Shown: positions 34,801 through 44,900 of the stretch, one piece after another
Numbering within the stretch: the first letter of the stretch is position 1
Layout of the letters: every line of letters begins with the position of its first letter
Assembly: GCF_963678635.1 (NCBI RefSeq)
Contig: NC_087063.1
Location: 30,640,599 to 30,704,598, forward strand
DNA length: 64,000 nt
From: Symsagittifera roscoffensis
Taxonomy: Eukaryota > Xenacoelomorpha > Acoela > Convolutidae
Reading direction: 5' to 3'
Made by a program: the position numbers and the translations under genes
The notes under the pieces: model-generated
What the model saw: the letters and a program-made list of their open reading frames with translations, nothing else
The model's database searches: none
What the model was told of the DNA's origin: nothing

Positions 34801-37800
34801 CAAGTCAGAAAACAATAGTATAATCTTTATAGAGTCTGATTTTTCTTCCGTAGATGCAATGAAGCCCTTTAGCAATTGCAAGATGAAAGTGTATAACTGT
34901 CCGATTGATACTAGGTTGACATATAGTCAGTTGGGAAGAATACTAAAGGATTTGAATTGTGATAAAGTGGTGCTGGCGAGACATATGATGAAGGTGGCAT
35001 CACAGTTGAAGGTAAAGTGGACCTCGATTAGTCCTTTTTTGACAGTTTTCAGTTTTGACATCGAATATTTGTTTTTGTAATCAGCATTTCTACAGTTTGT
35101 TATTTATTGCGCTACGCAAGCGGAGCATAGTGTCAGATTATGGTATCAATTTTATGCTACTTGCTTGTGCGCCTGCATATCAAAAAAAACTTATTGTGGG
35201 GATCTCCCCTACATCAGCTGCTATGCCCTAATTTTTGTAGAAAAAGAGTTATAACCTTAAAAAGTATCGGAATTTCGACCGTTTTTCAAGTTTTGGAATT
35301 TCGACCGTTTTTCGGAAACTTTTCTTTTCTCGAAAATTACCCGGGTAAGTCTAGATTAAGGGTTCAATCGCAAAAAAACAGTGTTTGGAATCCTCGGTGT
35401 ATGAACGGTTACGCCCCAATTTTTCCAGAAAAAATTTATGGGAATAGAAGTCGTCCAATTTGGAAATTTTGACCGTTTTTTGGAACTGCTTGACTTTTCT
35501 GGATCACTACCCTGCCAAATCTGAGATAAAGGGTTCAATCGAAAAAAAAACAAGCTGTTGGGGTATCCCATGTATCAGCTAATTTTTTCAATTATGTAAG
35601 GAATCAGCTATAGACAATATTGTGCCATTTCTGAAAGAAGAAGTTATTTTTTTATCTTCACCTCAAAAGTGTTTTCTCCGTACTGTTGATGGGAATCAGC
35701 TATGGATTTGGAAAGTTTCTAATTTCGGTCACTATGAATTTTACGAATTACGTTTGGCATCAGAAAATTTTGAAAATATTGGCGAACAGGTGCCTTTTAA
35801 TATCGAAGTCGGGGGGGGGGGGGGATTTCATTCCGGAACCTTGCAGAATTTTTGTTGGTTTTACCTTTTCATTCATTTTTCTTCACTTTTTGAACCCTTT
35901 AGAGCTAGCCAGGGGCGGATTTAGGCTGACGGACCCTAAAAATGTTCTAAAGGCACCTTTGGCGCCAAAATCTAATAATTTTGAGGGGGAAGCGCGCGCC
36001 GAAAAAGCGCAATTTTTTTGGCCAGAATTTTCCAAAAAGTGCCTAAAAGCGCCTTTTTGGGACTGTTTTTTTTCAAAATTTTGCCTGCGGCGCAAAATAT
36101 ATGGCCAAAGCAGTGTTTGTTTTTTAGTGCTTTTGGAGAGCTCGGAAAATCAATTTGGTCGACCTAAAAAAAGGTCGACAAAATTTTCAAAAACCTCCCC
36201 TCCCCCTCGAGAAAATCCCTGGAGCTGGCTACTTTCGCCAATTTTTCGCTTGTGTTTGCAACGTGCAGCTTCGCCTTTGTGATATTTCCCCAACTGCCTT
36301 TTTTTTTAACAATTTTTACGTAAATCCCCGATCTACATTAAGACCCATGCATGGATGGGTCTAGAAGAACAAGCATGATGGAAGGCAAATAACAAGACCT
36401 CAAGAGTGCTATCCAGATACTCATGATAGTATTAATTTAAGTATATCTGAGTAACTAATGACTCTTACCATGCTTAGAACTCGGAAGTGCAAACAGGAGC
36501 AATGACCTCTAGTATTTGTGATCTCTCACACATTCAAGCATTAAGCAGAGCTGAAAGCTGTGAAATAAACGACTCTCTTGCATTTGAAATGGTTAAAATA
36601 GAACATAAATTGGCACAGAAATGCAAGCTGGAAACATTGGACAAAAACAAAACAGCTACAATTCCACTGATTGACGAGTTCCAGTTGAACAACCACAGAG
36701 CAATTTGGAAGTCGTCCAATTTGGAAATTTTGACCGTTTTTTGGAACTGCTTGACTTTTCTGGATCACTACCCTGCCAAATCTGAGATAAAGGGTTCAAT
36801 CGAAAAAAAAACAAGCTGTTGGGGTATCCCATGTATCAGCTAATTTTTTCAATTATGTAAGGAATCAGCTATAGACAATATTGTGCCATTTCTGAAAGAA
36901 GAAGTTATTTTTTTATCTTCACCTCAAAAGTGTTTTCTCCGTACTGTTGATGGGAATCAGCTATGGATTTGGAAAGTTTCTAATTTCGGTCACTATGAAT
37001 ATTACGAATTACGTTTGGCATCAGAAAATTTTGAAAATATTGGCGAACAGGTGCCTTTTAATATCGAAGTCGGGGGGGGGGGGATTTCATTCCGGAACCT
37101 TGCAGAATTTTTGTTGGTTTTATCTTTTCATTCATTTTTCTTCACTTTTTGAACCCTTTAGAGCTATCGCCCACTTTCGCCATTTTTTCGCTTGTGTTTG
37201 CAACGTGCAGCTTCGCCTTTGTGATATTTCCCCGACTGCCTTTTTTTTTAACAATTTTTACGTAAATCCCCGATCTACATTAAGACCCATGCATGGATGG
37301 GTCTAGAAGAACAAGCATGATGGAAGGCAAATAACAAGACCTCAAGAGTGCTATCCAGATACTCATGATAGTATTAATTTAAGTATATCCGAGTAACTAA
37401 TGACTCTTACCATGTTTAGAACTCGGAAGTGCAAACAGGAGCGATGACCACCAGTATTTGTGATCTCTCACACATTCAAGCATTAAGCAGAGCTGAAAGC
37501 TGCGAAATAAACGACTCTCTAGCATTTGAAATGGTTAAAATAGAACATAAATTGGCACAGAAATGCAAGCTGGAAACATTGGACAAAAACAAAACAGCTA
37601 CAATTCCACTGATTGGCGAGTTCCAGTTGAACAACCACAGAGCTTCAATCAAAGACGTGGCGCTGGACAAAGTGCCAGAAAAACAGATTCCGAAGCCGTT
37701 TTTGTGGGGAGAGGTCAAGGTTGAGGAGTTCGTGAAGGAGTTGAGGTTGCGAGAGGTGACTGAGGTTAAAGTTGAGAAGTATGTGAGCACGAAAGGAAAC

Positions 37801-38824
37801 AAAAACGAAAGAATGGTAACTATTGGTGAGTCCTTATGAGTTTATAAATCGTTGCAAAATAGTGCCACTATCGTCTTGGAATCTTGATAGTCCTAGGTAA
37901 AAGTTTGTGTGCGTTTCTCAGGTGCAGATTACAGTAGGCTCGAAGCAATAATGGTGGACGCAAATCAAAGCTTGATGAAGTTGAAAGCTTTTCAGGATCC
38001 TTTTTTACCCCATTTTTTATCCACCATTTTTACACTACATGATTTTTTTGCTGGAATACATTCTAACACTGAAATCTGTTAACCGTAACCTTTAAAACCA
38101 TAACCATTTTTGCACCTTTGAAATCGTTTACGTCAATTTACTCCAGTTATTGAATCACATGCGATAAGCCATTATTTTTTGGGTTGGTTTAAAAAAACGT
38201 AACAGTAAAGCAAGCCTACTTAAACTAATCTCGATTTTTAACGAAATGACTTTTGTCCGTATGAATGTCGCAAATTTAATGATGGCGGCTGAAAAATCTT
38301 GAAAGTTTTTAAAAACAATCAAAAATTTAAATTATATTTCAAGTTTGAAGAAATTGAATTTCAACATTTTTGCTGCCCTATTTATTAAAAGTTTGTTAAT
38401 GGACAATGTACTTCATTTTTCCCCCTTATTGCAGAGGAATTTCATTCAAAAAAGCTCTATCAGTGTTGATAAAAACTGGTCCGAATATTTTCTCTTTAAA
38501 AAAATTGCTGCGGGTAAGTGTATGACAGTAAAAACTGGTTGAAACGTTTTTTGTTTTCAGAATATACGTTTCAACTGGATTTAAAATAAATCATGTCTAA
38601 TTTTTCCCCTACCAAAAATTTGCAATGATAGCTGTGGTCGGAGATTAATGTGCTGGCTATGCTAGTCATTATTGATTTTACTGGTCTGCTTAGGTCGCAC
38701 CGTAGATGACCCTGATTGCATAGTGATTCTGGGCGAAGACTACACCAATGTGGTAGGATGCAAAAGCGAACTGCTGAGAAAGACAATACGCGATAGCATC
38801 GTGGTTTGTCTGAATAAGTTGTGA
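31827..38824 (+). CDS. INTS9: Integrator complex subunit 9 (7 coding exons, 655 aa)
   Basis: Exons: 31827-32022, 32261-32495, 32784-32986, 33213-33467, 34470-35011, 37420-37825, 38694-38824; all GT-AG with matching phases (1968 nt). Its 655 aa is close to the 658-aa human protein. Recognisable blocks in order: LDCALDFSPLYHFLPLPLV, SIDVILISN, LPYITEMLGF, GSSNWIIKP and YISGSSQFVTHCRPLD of the metallo-beta-lactamase half; VYLPEPPF and IFTGHPSLRFG...FVEFWGKS (about 385-420) and YNCPIDTRL of the beta-CASP part; then a diverged linker and C-terminal domain. INTS9 is the inactive partner of the INTS11 endonuclease in the nuclear Integrator cleavage module, which processes snRNA 3' ends and terminates promoter-proximal transcription. 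Intron 5 contains a tandem duplication that carries a second, truncated copy of exon 6. A TTTCAG site lies 87 nt before the ATG; ATTAAA at 38876 is a possible poly(A) signal. Confidence 0.95.
33515..33735 (+). repeat. tRNA-derived SINE copy in INTS9 intron 4
   Basis: Starts near CTTGCGATAATCAAGGG, then TTGCAATCGGGTACTAGAC, TTTTTCCCCCGTAAGCAACTT, A-box-like TAGCCTGGAGGTAAC (33601), B-box-like GTGTTCTAATCTGAC (33643) and GACCTGTTTTTTT, with a body word GTCGGCCTATTA..TTTGTCTGC. Matches the copy at 16820-17080. Confidence 0.65.
34203..34240 (+). repeat. Dispersed hairpin motif copy in INTS9 intron 4
   Basis: GCGAAGCTCAGCTTCGC at 34210-34226, an 8-bp stem around one base, with the usual flanks CAAGTGGC on the left and CTCTGTGT on the right. 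Confidence 0.85.
35180..35447 (+). repeat. Older ~195-bp repeats before the INTS9 intron 5 duplication
   Basis: Blocks of the type GGAATTTCGACCGTTTTT, ACTTTTC..TCTCGAAAATTACCC and GGGTTCAATCG recur from here into the duplicated segment. Relatives appear at about 46790-47240 near the USO1-side satellite (GACTTTTCTCAAAAACTACCC). Confidence 0.65.
35910..36221. mobile_element. 312-bp hAT-like non-autonomous DNA element, in duplication copy 1 only
   Basis: Begins CAGGGGCGGATTTAGG and ends GAGAAAATCCCTG, giving short imperfect terminal inverted repeats of the hAT type. Flanked by GAGCTAGC (35902-35909) and GAGCTGGC (36222-36229), an 8-bp target duplication with one mismatch. The paralogous site in copy 2 (37161-37168, GAGCTATC) is empty. 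A diverged relative lies at about 60095-60335. Confidence 0.8.
36478..36843 (+). pseudogene. Truncated duplicate of INTS9 exon 6
   Basis: Keeps the acceptor (CATGCTTAG before 36478) and the first ~223 nt of exon 6 in frame, then breaks off in the middle of the exon at NNHRA and reads into intron-derived sequence to a stop at 36841-36843. The exon's donor is absent. If used after exon 5 as a last exon it would give a ~598-aa protein without the C-terminal domain; otherwise it must be skipped. Two of the six differences from the real exon change the amino acid (Ser to Thr and Asp to Gly, copy 1 to copy 2). Confidence 0.85.
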
Positions 38825-39240
38825 TTAGATGTTATTGGATCGTGTTCCGTTATTTGCTAACTTCCTTCACTTAAAATTAAATCCAAATCTGGTTCTTCAT
38901 ACGTTTCATTAAATTTTAACACTGAGTTTTTGTGCATTTTCACAGCTCCTGAATCTTAGCTGCGTTCTCGCTCATGTTTGCAAACATGCAGCTTCGCCTC
39001 TGTGGTTACTTTTGTTGGCTTAGTTCACGTAGCCCGACTTTTTTTTGTAACACCTATCATTGGGAAGACAAAGCTCGCGAGTTCGATTTCAGTCGAGAAT
39101 GAGTTGTATAGTTTCTAATGGTGCAGATATTTTTTTCTGATATTTTAGGCTTTTGTTGCACTTTCAATTGACAAAATGATGTTTTGAAGGTTTTTATTCA
39201 ATTTTTTTTATTTTTCTTATTTAATTTTAATCATAGTGGC

Positions 39241-39270
39241 GCGAAGCTCAGCTTCGCCTTTGTGTCATTT
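39241..39270 (+). repeat. Dispersed hairpin motif copy
   Basis: GCGAAGCTCAGCTTCGC at 39241-39257, preceded by AGTGGC and followed by CTTTGTGTCA, nearly identical to the copy at 34210. Confidence 0.85.
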
Positions 39271-39344
39271 TTGCAAGGTCAGCTCAAATTGATCTAACCT
39301 AGAAAAAATTCAATTTTTGTCAGAAAAGTGTTGATGACTGATGC

Positions 39345-39580
39345 CTTCTACTTGTTCCGACCACTGAAAGTGGTTAGGAACTTTGTATTCGGTTGTGTTA
39401 GTTTTCTTCTACTTTTTGTTCTTAACGTAAAATCAGCTGCCACAAATAATCGTTGGAAGTGATCAAGTGATATATCATATTAAATCCCTTAGTTGGGATT
39501 CAAACACTATTAAATATTTTTCAAAAAATTCCGGAGTTCAGAGAAAAACCGGTTTGAAATTTTTGATTTTTGGTCTAATT
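39345..39580 (+). repeat. Dispersed repeat 'TTGTTCCGACCA', copy 2
   Basis: Same ordered blocks as 28660-28870: CTTGTTCCGACCA, GGAACTTTGTATTCGG, AAAATCAGCTGCCACAAA, GATCAAGTGATAT and ACCGGTTTGAAATTTTTGAT. Confidence 0.75.
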
Positions 39581-40087
39581 TTTGATTAATTATTTGATTA
39601 AAAAATGTCCAATATGTTTAACTATCGAATGCATTTATTAGGCTTTGTTCAAATCCGCTCATTGTCGAACGAACAGAAAACAATACAATTTGCAGAAAAA
39701 TGTATCTACTTGCGCAGCAACCGGCTATCATTGTTCTGCTTACACTTGCGAAGCGAGTGTATTAGTGCTAACATTTTTTTTCCAACCTAAGTCGCAAATA
39801 TTGTTGCCACTTTTGGGGCACCTTTACAGCTTTTTATAGAATTTACTTGTTATTCGAATGCTAATAGTTTAACACAGTTAATTCATCAAATGAACCGAAA
39901 AAAGTAATTTGTATCAAAAAACATAAGAATAATGAAAACTCGATTTCAGAATTTTTCTAGCTCAATCTATCGCGATTTTTTGTAATGCATAAACTATACA
40001 TAATGTGGCTTTACGCTTTCCAGTTTATTACAGCTTCGCCTCTGTGTTTAGATTTATTTAAGCGATTTGACTGCTGTATGGGATAAA

Positions 40088-40222
40088 ATCGATGTTTGCG
40101 GATGATACTAATTTGTCAGCTCTAGGTTGTCCAAGCTCCGATGTTCAAGTGGATCTTGATAATATCAGTAATTAGTTGAAAGCAAATAAGTTAGCTTTCG
40201 ATTTCGATAAGACTATTGGGTA
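40088..40222 (+). mobile_element. LINE reverse transcriptase fragment
   Basis: Encodes SMFADDTNLSALG..SSDVQVDLDNIS, an in-frame stop where a Trp is usual, then LKANKLAFDFDKT: the FADD catalytic box and following segment of a Jockey/RTE-like reverse transcriptase. Only about 45 codons remain. Confidence 0.8.
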
Positions 40223-40559
40223 AATATCAAAACAATCTTTTCTGCCTCTGTTGGCAACTCAATTTTTGCACTTAATTTTAGTCGATTAAAAAAGGGAGCT
40301 TGTATGCAGGCATTTAGGCATAAGAAAATATTCTAACTTATAAAATGAAATCTGATGCAGCATGTTAGAAATTAGAAAAGGACCCCGCATTCAATTCTCA
40401 AATTAGACATTATGTAATCTATAATGGGTGTTTGGGTATTTAATTAAAAGTTATATCAAGAATTCAGAAGGGGATTATAGTGTATTGCTTCACCTCGTAT
40501 GCCTCCCTTTCACTCATTTTCTTTTTAAGATCAATGAATGAGTCTTGGTGATTTTTTTC

Positions 40560-40900
40560 GCGGTTCTATTTTTGGTTTCTTTCTAAGTTCATTTCGTTTC
40601 CTTTGTCTAAAGGAAGGGAAACTCCACCTTCGAACAACAAAAGTGTAAAGGTTTCCAAAGTGGATTTTAATTTTCAGATTTCGCAGCTGAATAAAAAAAT
40701 GACATATCGATCCAATTGTCTCAAACTGGGTCAATTTAATCAAAAAAGCACTAATCTAATTATGAAATTCAAAGAGCTTCAAGGGTATGTATATTTTCTT
40801 TAAAATCCAAAAGTTGAAATTTTTCAAAAAAAAAAACAAGGGTCTTTTTTGTTTCCTTGCATGAATTACTCTTTTCCAACTGTTAGTTGGCTATTTTTAA
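40560..40900 (+). repeat. Dispersed CACTATCGAAC-family repeat, single copy
   Basis: GGGAAACTCCACCTTCGAAC, AAGTGTAAAGGT, TTCAGATTTCGCAGC, CGATCCAATTGTCTCAAACTGG, AATTCAAAGAGCTTCAAGGG, and a closing CTCTTTTCCAACTGTTAGTTGGCTAT. The order matches the copies in the ADD gene intron and at 26.8-28.5 kb. Confidence 0.8.
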
Positions 40901-41499
40901 AAACATGAAAATGAAGGTTTTTCCCAATGAGAGAGACAGTTTATTGGATGTCTTCCACTCCAGTCAGATACTGACAGTAATTAGTGATGAACACTTTTGG
41001 ATTATCAAAATTTACACTTTCTCTGAATATTTTGTCGAAAATGTATTTCATTTTTTTGTATAAAACTAACGCTATACGAACTGTAAACATGCGAGGCTTC
41101 TGTAAACATGTACTTAACGTGGGTGGTGCCAAAAATTAATCGAAAAAAGATTTTAGCATCGTTGTATAGCGCTGAAAATTCAGCGGCAATTAATTGGGGA
41201 AACTTGCCCAGTTTTACCGATAGCTCAAAAGTGAACCAAATCACAAAATTTGTTAATGCCTTGGAAGATCCTATCCATTGAATAATATAGCCTAGTCTCG
41301 CTTTATTGATCGCGGGGTTTCGCGATTGATTACCAATTTGGGTTTTCGCTCGTACCAAATTGATTTTCGAGAGCTCCAAAAAGATTATAAAGACCCTACT
41401 GTAACAAAGTTTTCTGCGCCGCATGCAATTTTGAAGAAGCAGAGTGCGTTTTTGGGCAGTTTTTTGTAATTTTTTGACGAAACGCGCCTTCAGAAAAAT

Positions 41500-41612
41500 T
41501 TTAGGTTAAGTCGCCGAAAATGGATGTCATAAATTAATATCAAATGGGGACCCTTTGATTGTTGAGGGGAGGACTTCGTCCCCAAACCCCCCCATTAAAT
41601 CCGCACCTGATT
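41500..41612 (-). mobile_element. hAT-like element terminus
   Basis: On the minus strand the sequence begins near 41609 as CAGGTGCGGATTTAATGGGG, a terminus common among hAT-type non-autonomous elements, and continues GGGGACGAAGTCCTCCCC. The other end is not identified, so element length is unknown. Confidence 0.5.
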
Positions 41613-41925
41613 CTAATGACCCCTTCTTCCTTTGTCTGATTTCGTTAGCAATTTTAACAAAGCTGTCTTAATCAAAAAGTCTTGGAACATTTTCAGAGGT
41701 TGAACTAATTGTAGTACTCATTGTTTTGGTACATTGCAATTAGAGAATGTTCCCAAATCAATGGGTAGGCCTATTCCTGCAAACAGCTCGTGTAATAGAA
41801 TCAGGGAATCCGTTTTGACGATGATTTCAGCTGGGTGATATAAAGTTGGGCATTTTCAGATCTTGAATGCTAAAATCGCCGTTTTTGAATATTCAGACTG
41901 AGCCACGAAAGAAGAAATTCCTGAA

Positions 41926-44900
41926 ATGTTTGGCTTCGGATCTTCAAAACCAAAAAAGAAGTAAGTTTGCCTAACTTGCAAATGCATTAGCCGCTCCTCA
42001 ACTTTCTAGGTTTTGGGTATCGTAACAAACCTGCAAGTCCGCTTAATATAGGAATTATTTAAAGATTGGATAATTCCATTTTTTATAATGCAAAGATATT
42101 TTTATGGTTCAATAGTAGCTATCATATGGCCAAACACAATCAAAAGAGTATAATATAACAGGGAAAAAGTTTAAAATTAAAGAAAGCAACTAATGAAAGA
42201 GGCAAATTTCGCAAAAGTAAATAGCGGATTAGTGGTTCATATTGAAATGTAAAACAATTTCAGCATTACTTTCTTTTCAGGTTCAATATTCTGGACACGG
42301 TTGAGCGGCTGTGTGATCGGATCTCGACCAGTGAGTTCCTAGAAGACAGAAGAGATGCGGTGAGGGGACTGAAGGGACTCTCGAGGAAGTACAGAGTACA
42401 TGTGGGGGCACAGGGACTACCCGTCCTAGCACAGGTGCTGAGGAGTGACTACTCGGACACTGAAATCACGGTAAGGTTTTCTTACTCTATCGCTTATTCG
42501 AAGCTTCTTTGCTTTAATTAAGTGTAATGAGGATCTAAATTTGTTTAAAAATATCTAACTAATATAAGATTGCGGTGGACAGATTCTGGAAAAGTAAATT
42601 CAAATTGTCCGGAAAACAAATTGTTATTGGTTATGGTCAGTGATGTCCATTTTTAAAAAAAAATAAAAATTGAAACTTAAATTAAAATTGTTTACGAAAA
42701 TTATAAAAATTGTTGGCATCAATTTAAATTTTTCCGAAACGATTTAAATTTTTCTTTTGTCTGTTTTTCAGCAGTTTTTCTGCCATTTTTGGGGACTTTT
42801 CGCAATTTTTTGAAAAGAAATCCAAAGAAATTTTTGGGCAGATCTGTTTGCTACAAAAAATCATCAAATTTGTCGTTAAAATTTAGATTGTTTGCTTTTT
42901 CCGCTGAACTGTGAAATTAATTATCATGAGTAAACTCTGTACTTTGGCGTCAGATCGAATACCGCAGGAGCAATTTAATTTTTTTTTAAATTTAAATTGC
43001 TCGATTCAAATTAAAATCTTTCATTTAAATTGAGTGGGCTCATAATTTTACGTTTAAACAAATTGAAATTTAAATGAAATATTAAATTAAATAAAATATT
43101 TTTTTAAATGGACATCACTGGTTATGGCTGAGCGATAAAATACCGAGTTCTGCCTTTTCTGCATTGAATTAGTCGATTTTAAAGCAGTGCAAGAAATTCC
43201 ATGAGGAAATGGCGACGCTCTTTTCAACATTCACTGAAAATGATTTGGATTCCGGATGGAGCTTTTCGTAAAAAAGAGTTACATTTCAGTTTCCTGTTTC
43301 AGCTCTTAACCGTGGACACATTGTACAATGTAATGTGTGATGAAGATGTAGAAGTGAACGGTTTGGAAAACGGAACGGGCGCCAACACGACTGAAGACGA
43401 AAGCGAACTTCTAGAACATTCTACCGCGTCATCATCTTATCATACAAATTCCAGTTCAGCATCTAATGGAAGTCCGCCGAAGGATCTCGGAGTTCAGTTT
43501 ACAGAAATGTTCATCAAGCAACAAGATGTAATATCATGCCTACTAACAGCCTTAGAAGATTTCGATTTTCAACTACGTTGGGCAATCGCAAGATTCATTC
43601 ACCTATTGTTAGAAAACGCGCAGACGAAAGTGCAGGAAATTGTGCTGACTTCGCCAACAGCAGTGTCAAAGGTCGTTGACCTTTTGTCTGACCCGAGAGA
43701 GGTCATCAGAAACGAGGCAATAATTCTCTTAATTTTCCTGTCACATCAGAATACGCCTCTTCAAAAACTAATTGCATTCGAAGGAGTGTTTGAGAAAGTT
43801 TTGGGAATCATAGAAGCAGAAGGTTTCAGCGATGGATTGATTGTAGTCGAAGACTGCATAAACCTGATAAATCAATTGTTAAGTCAAAATAGTTCGAATT
43901 TGAATTTCTTCCTCGAAAGTGGATACACGCAACAAGTTTCGAAGTTTTTCAATTTTTCAACTGTACAAAATGAAGAATGGCAAGCTCAAAAAATCAATAA
44001 TGTTCTGCAAATGTTGCATTTGGTGCAGAGTTTGGTATCTCCACAGAACCCCCAACAGACAATTCTAGCGTACCAGAAGATTTTGTTCAAGCACGGAGTC
44101 CTGAACAAAATGGCCGTCATTGTTGTATCTTCAGGACTCGATTCAAAAGTGATGTCTGAAGCAATAGTTTGTATCGGTAATTTGATAGCCAATAACCGAA
44201 CCAATCAAAATTTCTTCGAAAATGTCATGACGATGCAATCCACACCTAAGCCTTCGATTCTTTCCTTGCTTATGACTATGGTCAACGAGAAACAAAAATT
44301 GCCTCTCAGAACTGCAATTTTGTACTGTTTCCATAGTTATCTTATGGGAAATGAGGACAAACAATCGGATATAATCAGTACACTTTTGCCTTCGAAAGTA
44401 GATACAAGTAATGTTACTAGTGGGCAACTGTTATGTCGAGGTCTTTTTAGCAGGGACCCATGCAGCAATTGGCTCTGCTCGGTCGGACTTTCATACGCTT
44501 TAAATGACAAACAAAAGGAAAAGTTACTTCGGGTTCAACTGGCGACTAGTATAGGCAATGCGCCTGTAACCTTAATGCAACACGCGGTGTCGATTTTAAC
44601 CAAGAACGAATCAACAACGCAAACGAAAATAGGAATGATGATCTTACTCTGCACGTGGTTGCATAACTGTCCGACTGCTGTTAGTTCTCTCTTAAGAATC
44701 CCGACAGCCATTTCGTTTTTCATTTCATACCTGTGTGATACTTCGGTTTACCCGAAGGACGAAGATAATGTATCGCGTGCACTCGCGGCATTTTTACTTG
44801 GGATCTGTTATCTCTACAACGAAGACAATAAGTCAGTTTGTGAGTTTGACCGAAAAGGTTTGAAGCATATAATTGAAAAGAGAATGGGCTTAGAGCTGTT

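Larger units (their letters stand above)
35448..37643 (+). repeat. Recent tandem duplication in INTS9 intron 5 to exon 6
   Basis: Copy 1 is 35448-36703 and copy 2 is 36708-37643. Both run from GAAGTCGTCCAATTTGG, through a poly-G tract (14 G at 35811, 12 G at 37072), to the first ~223 nt of exon 6. The exon parts differ at six positions by my count. Copy 1 is longer because it alone contains a 312-bp inserted element (35910-36221). The junction at about 36703 joins the middle of the exon copy to the start of copy 2. Confidence 0.92.
38825..41925. other. Intergenic region between INTS9 and USO1
   Basis: No host gene seen. It contains hairpin-motif fragments (about 38985, 40028) and a full one at 39241, a SINE-like B box (GCGAGTTCGATTTC, about 39077), the TTGTTCCGACCA repeat, a LINE RT scrap, one copy of the CACTATCGAAC repeat and a hAT-like terminus near 41600. 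The minus-strand open frame at 41424-41005 lies within repeat sequence and resembles no known protein. Confidence 0.5.

Noticed and set aside
41005-41424. A 139-codon minus-strand gene
   Set aside because: It lies in repeat DNA next to a hAT-like end, has no family resemblance, and shares words with non-coding repeats elsewhere in the window.
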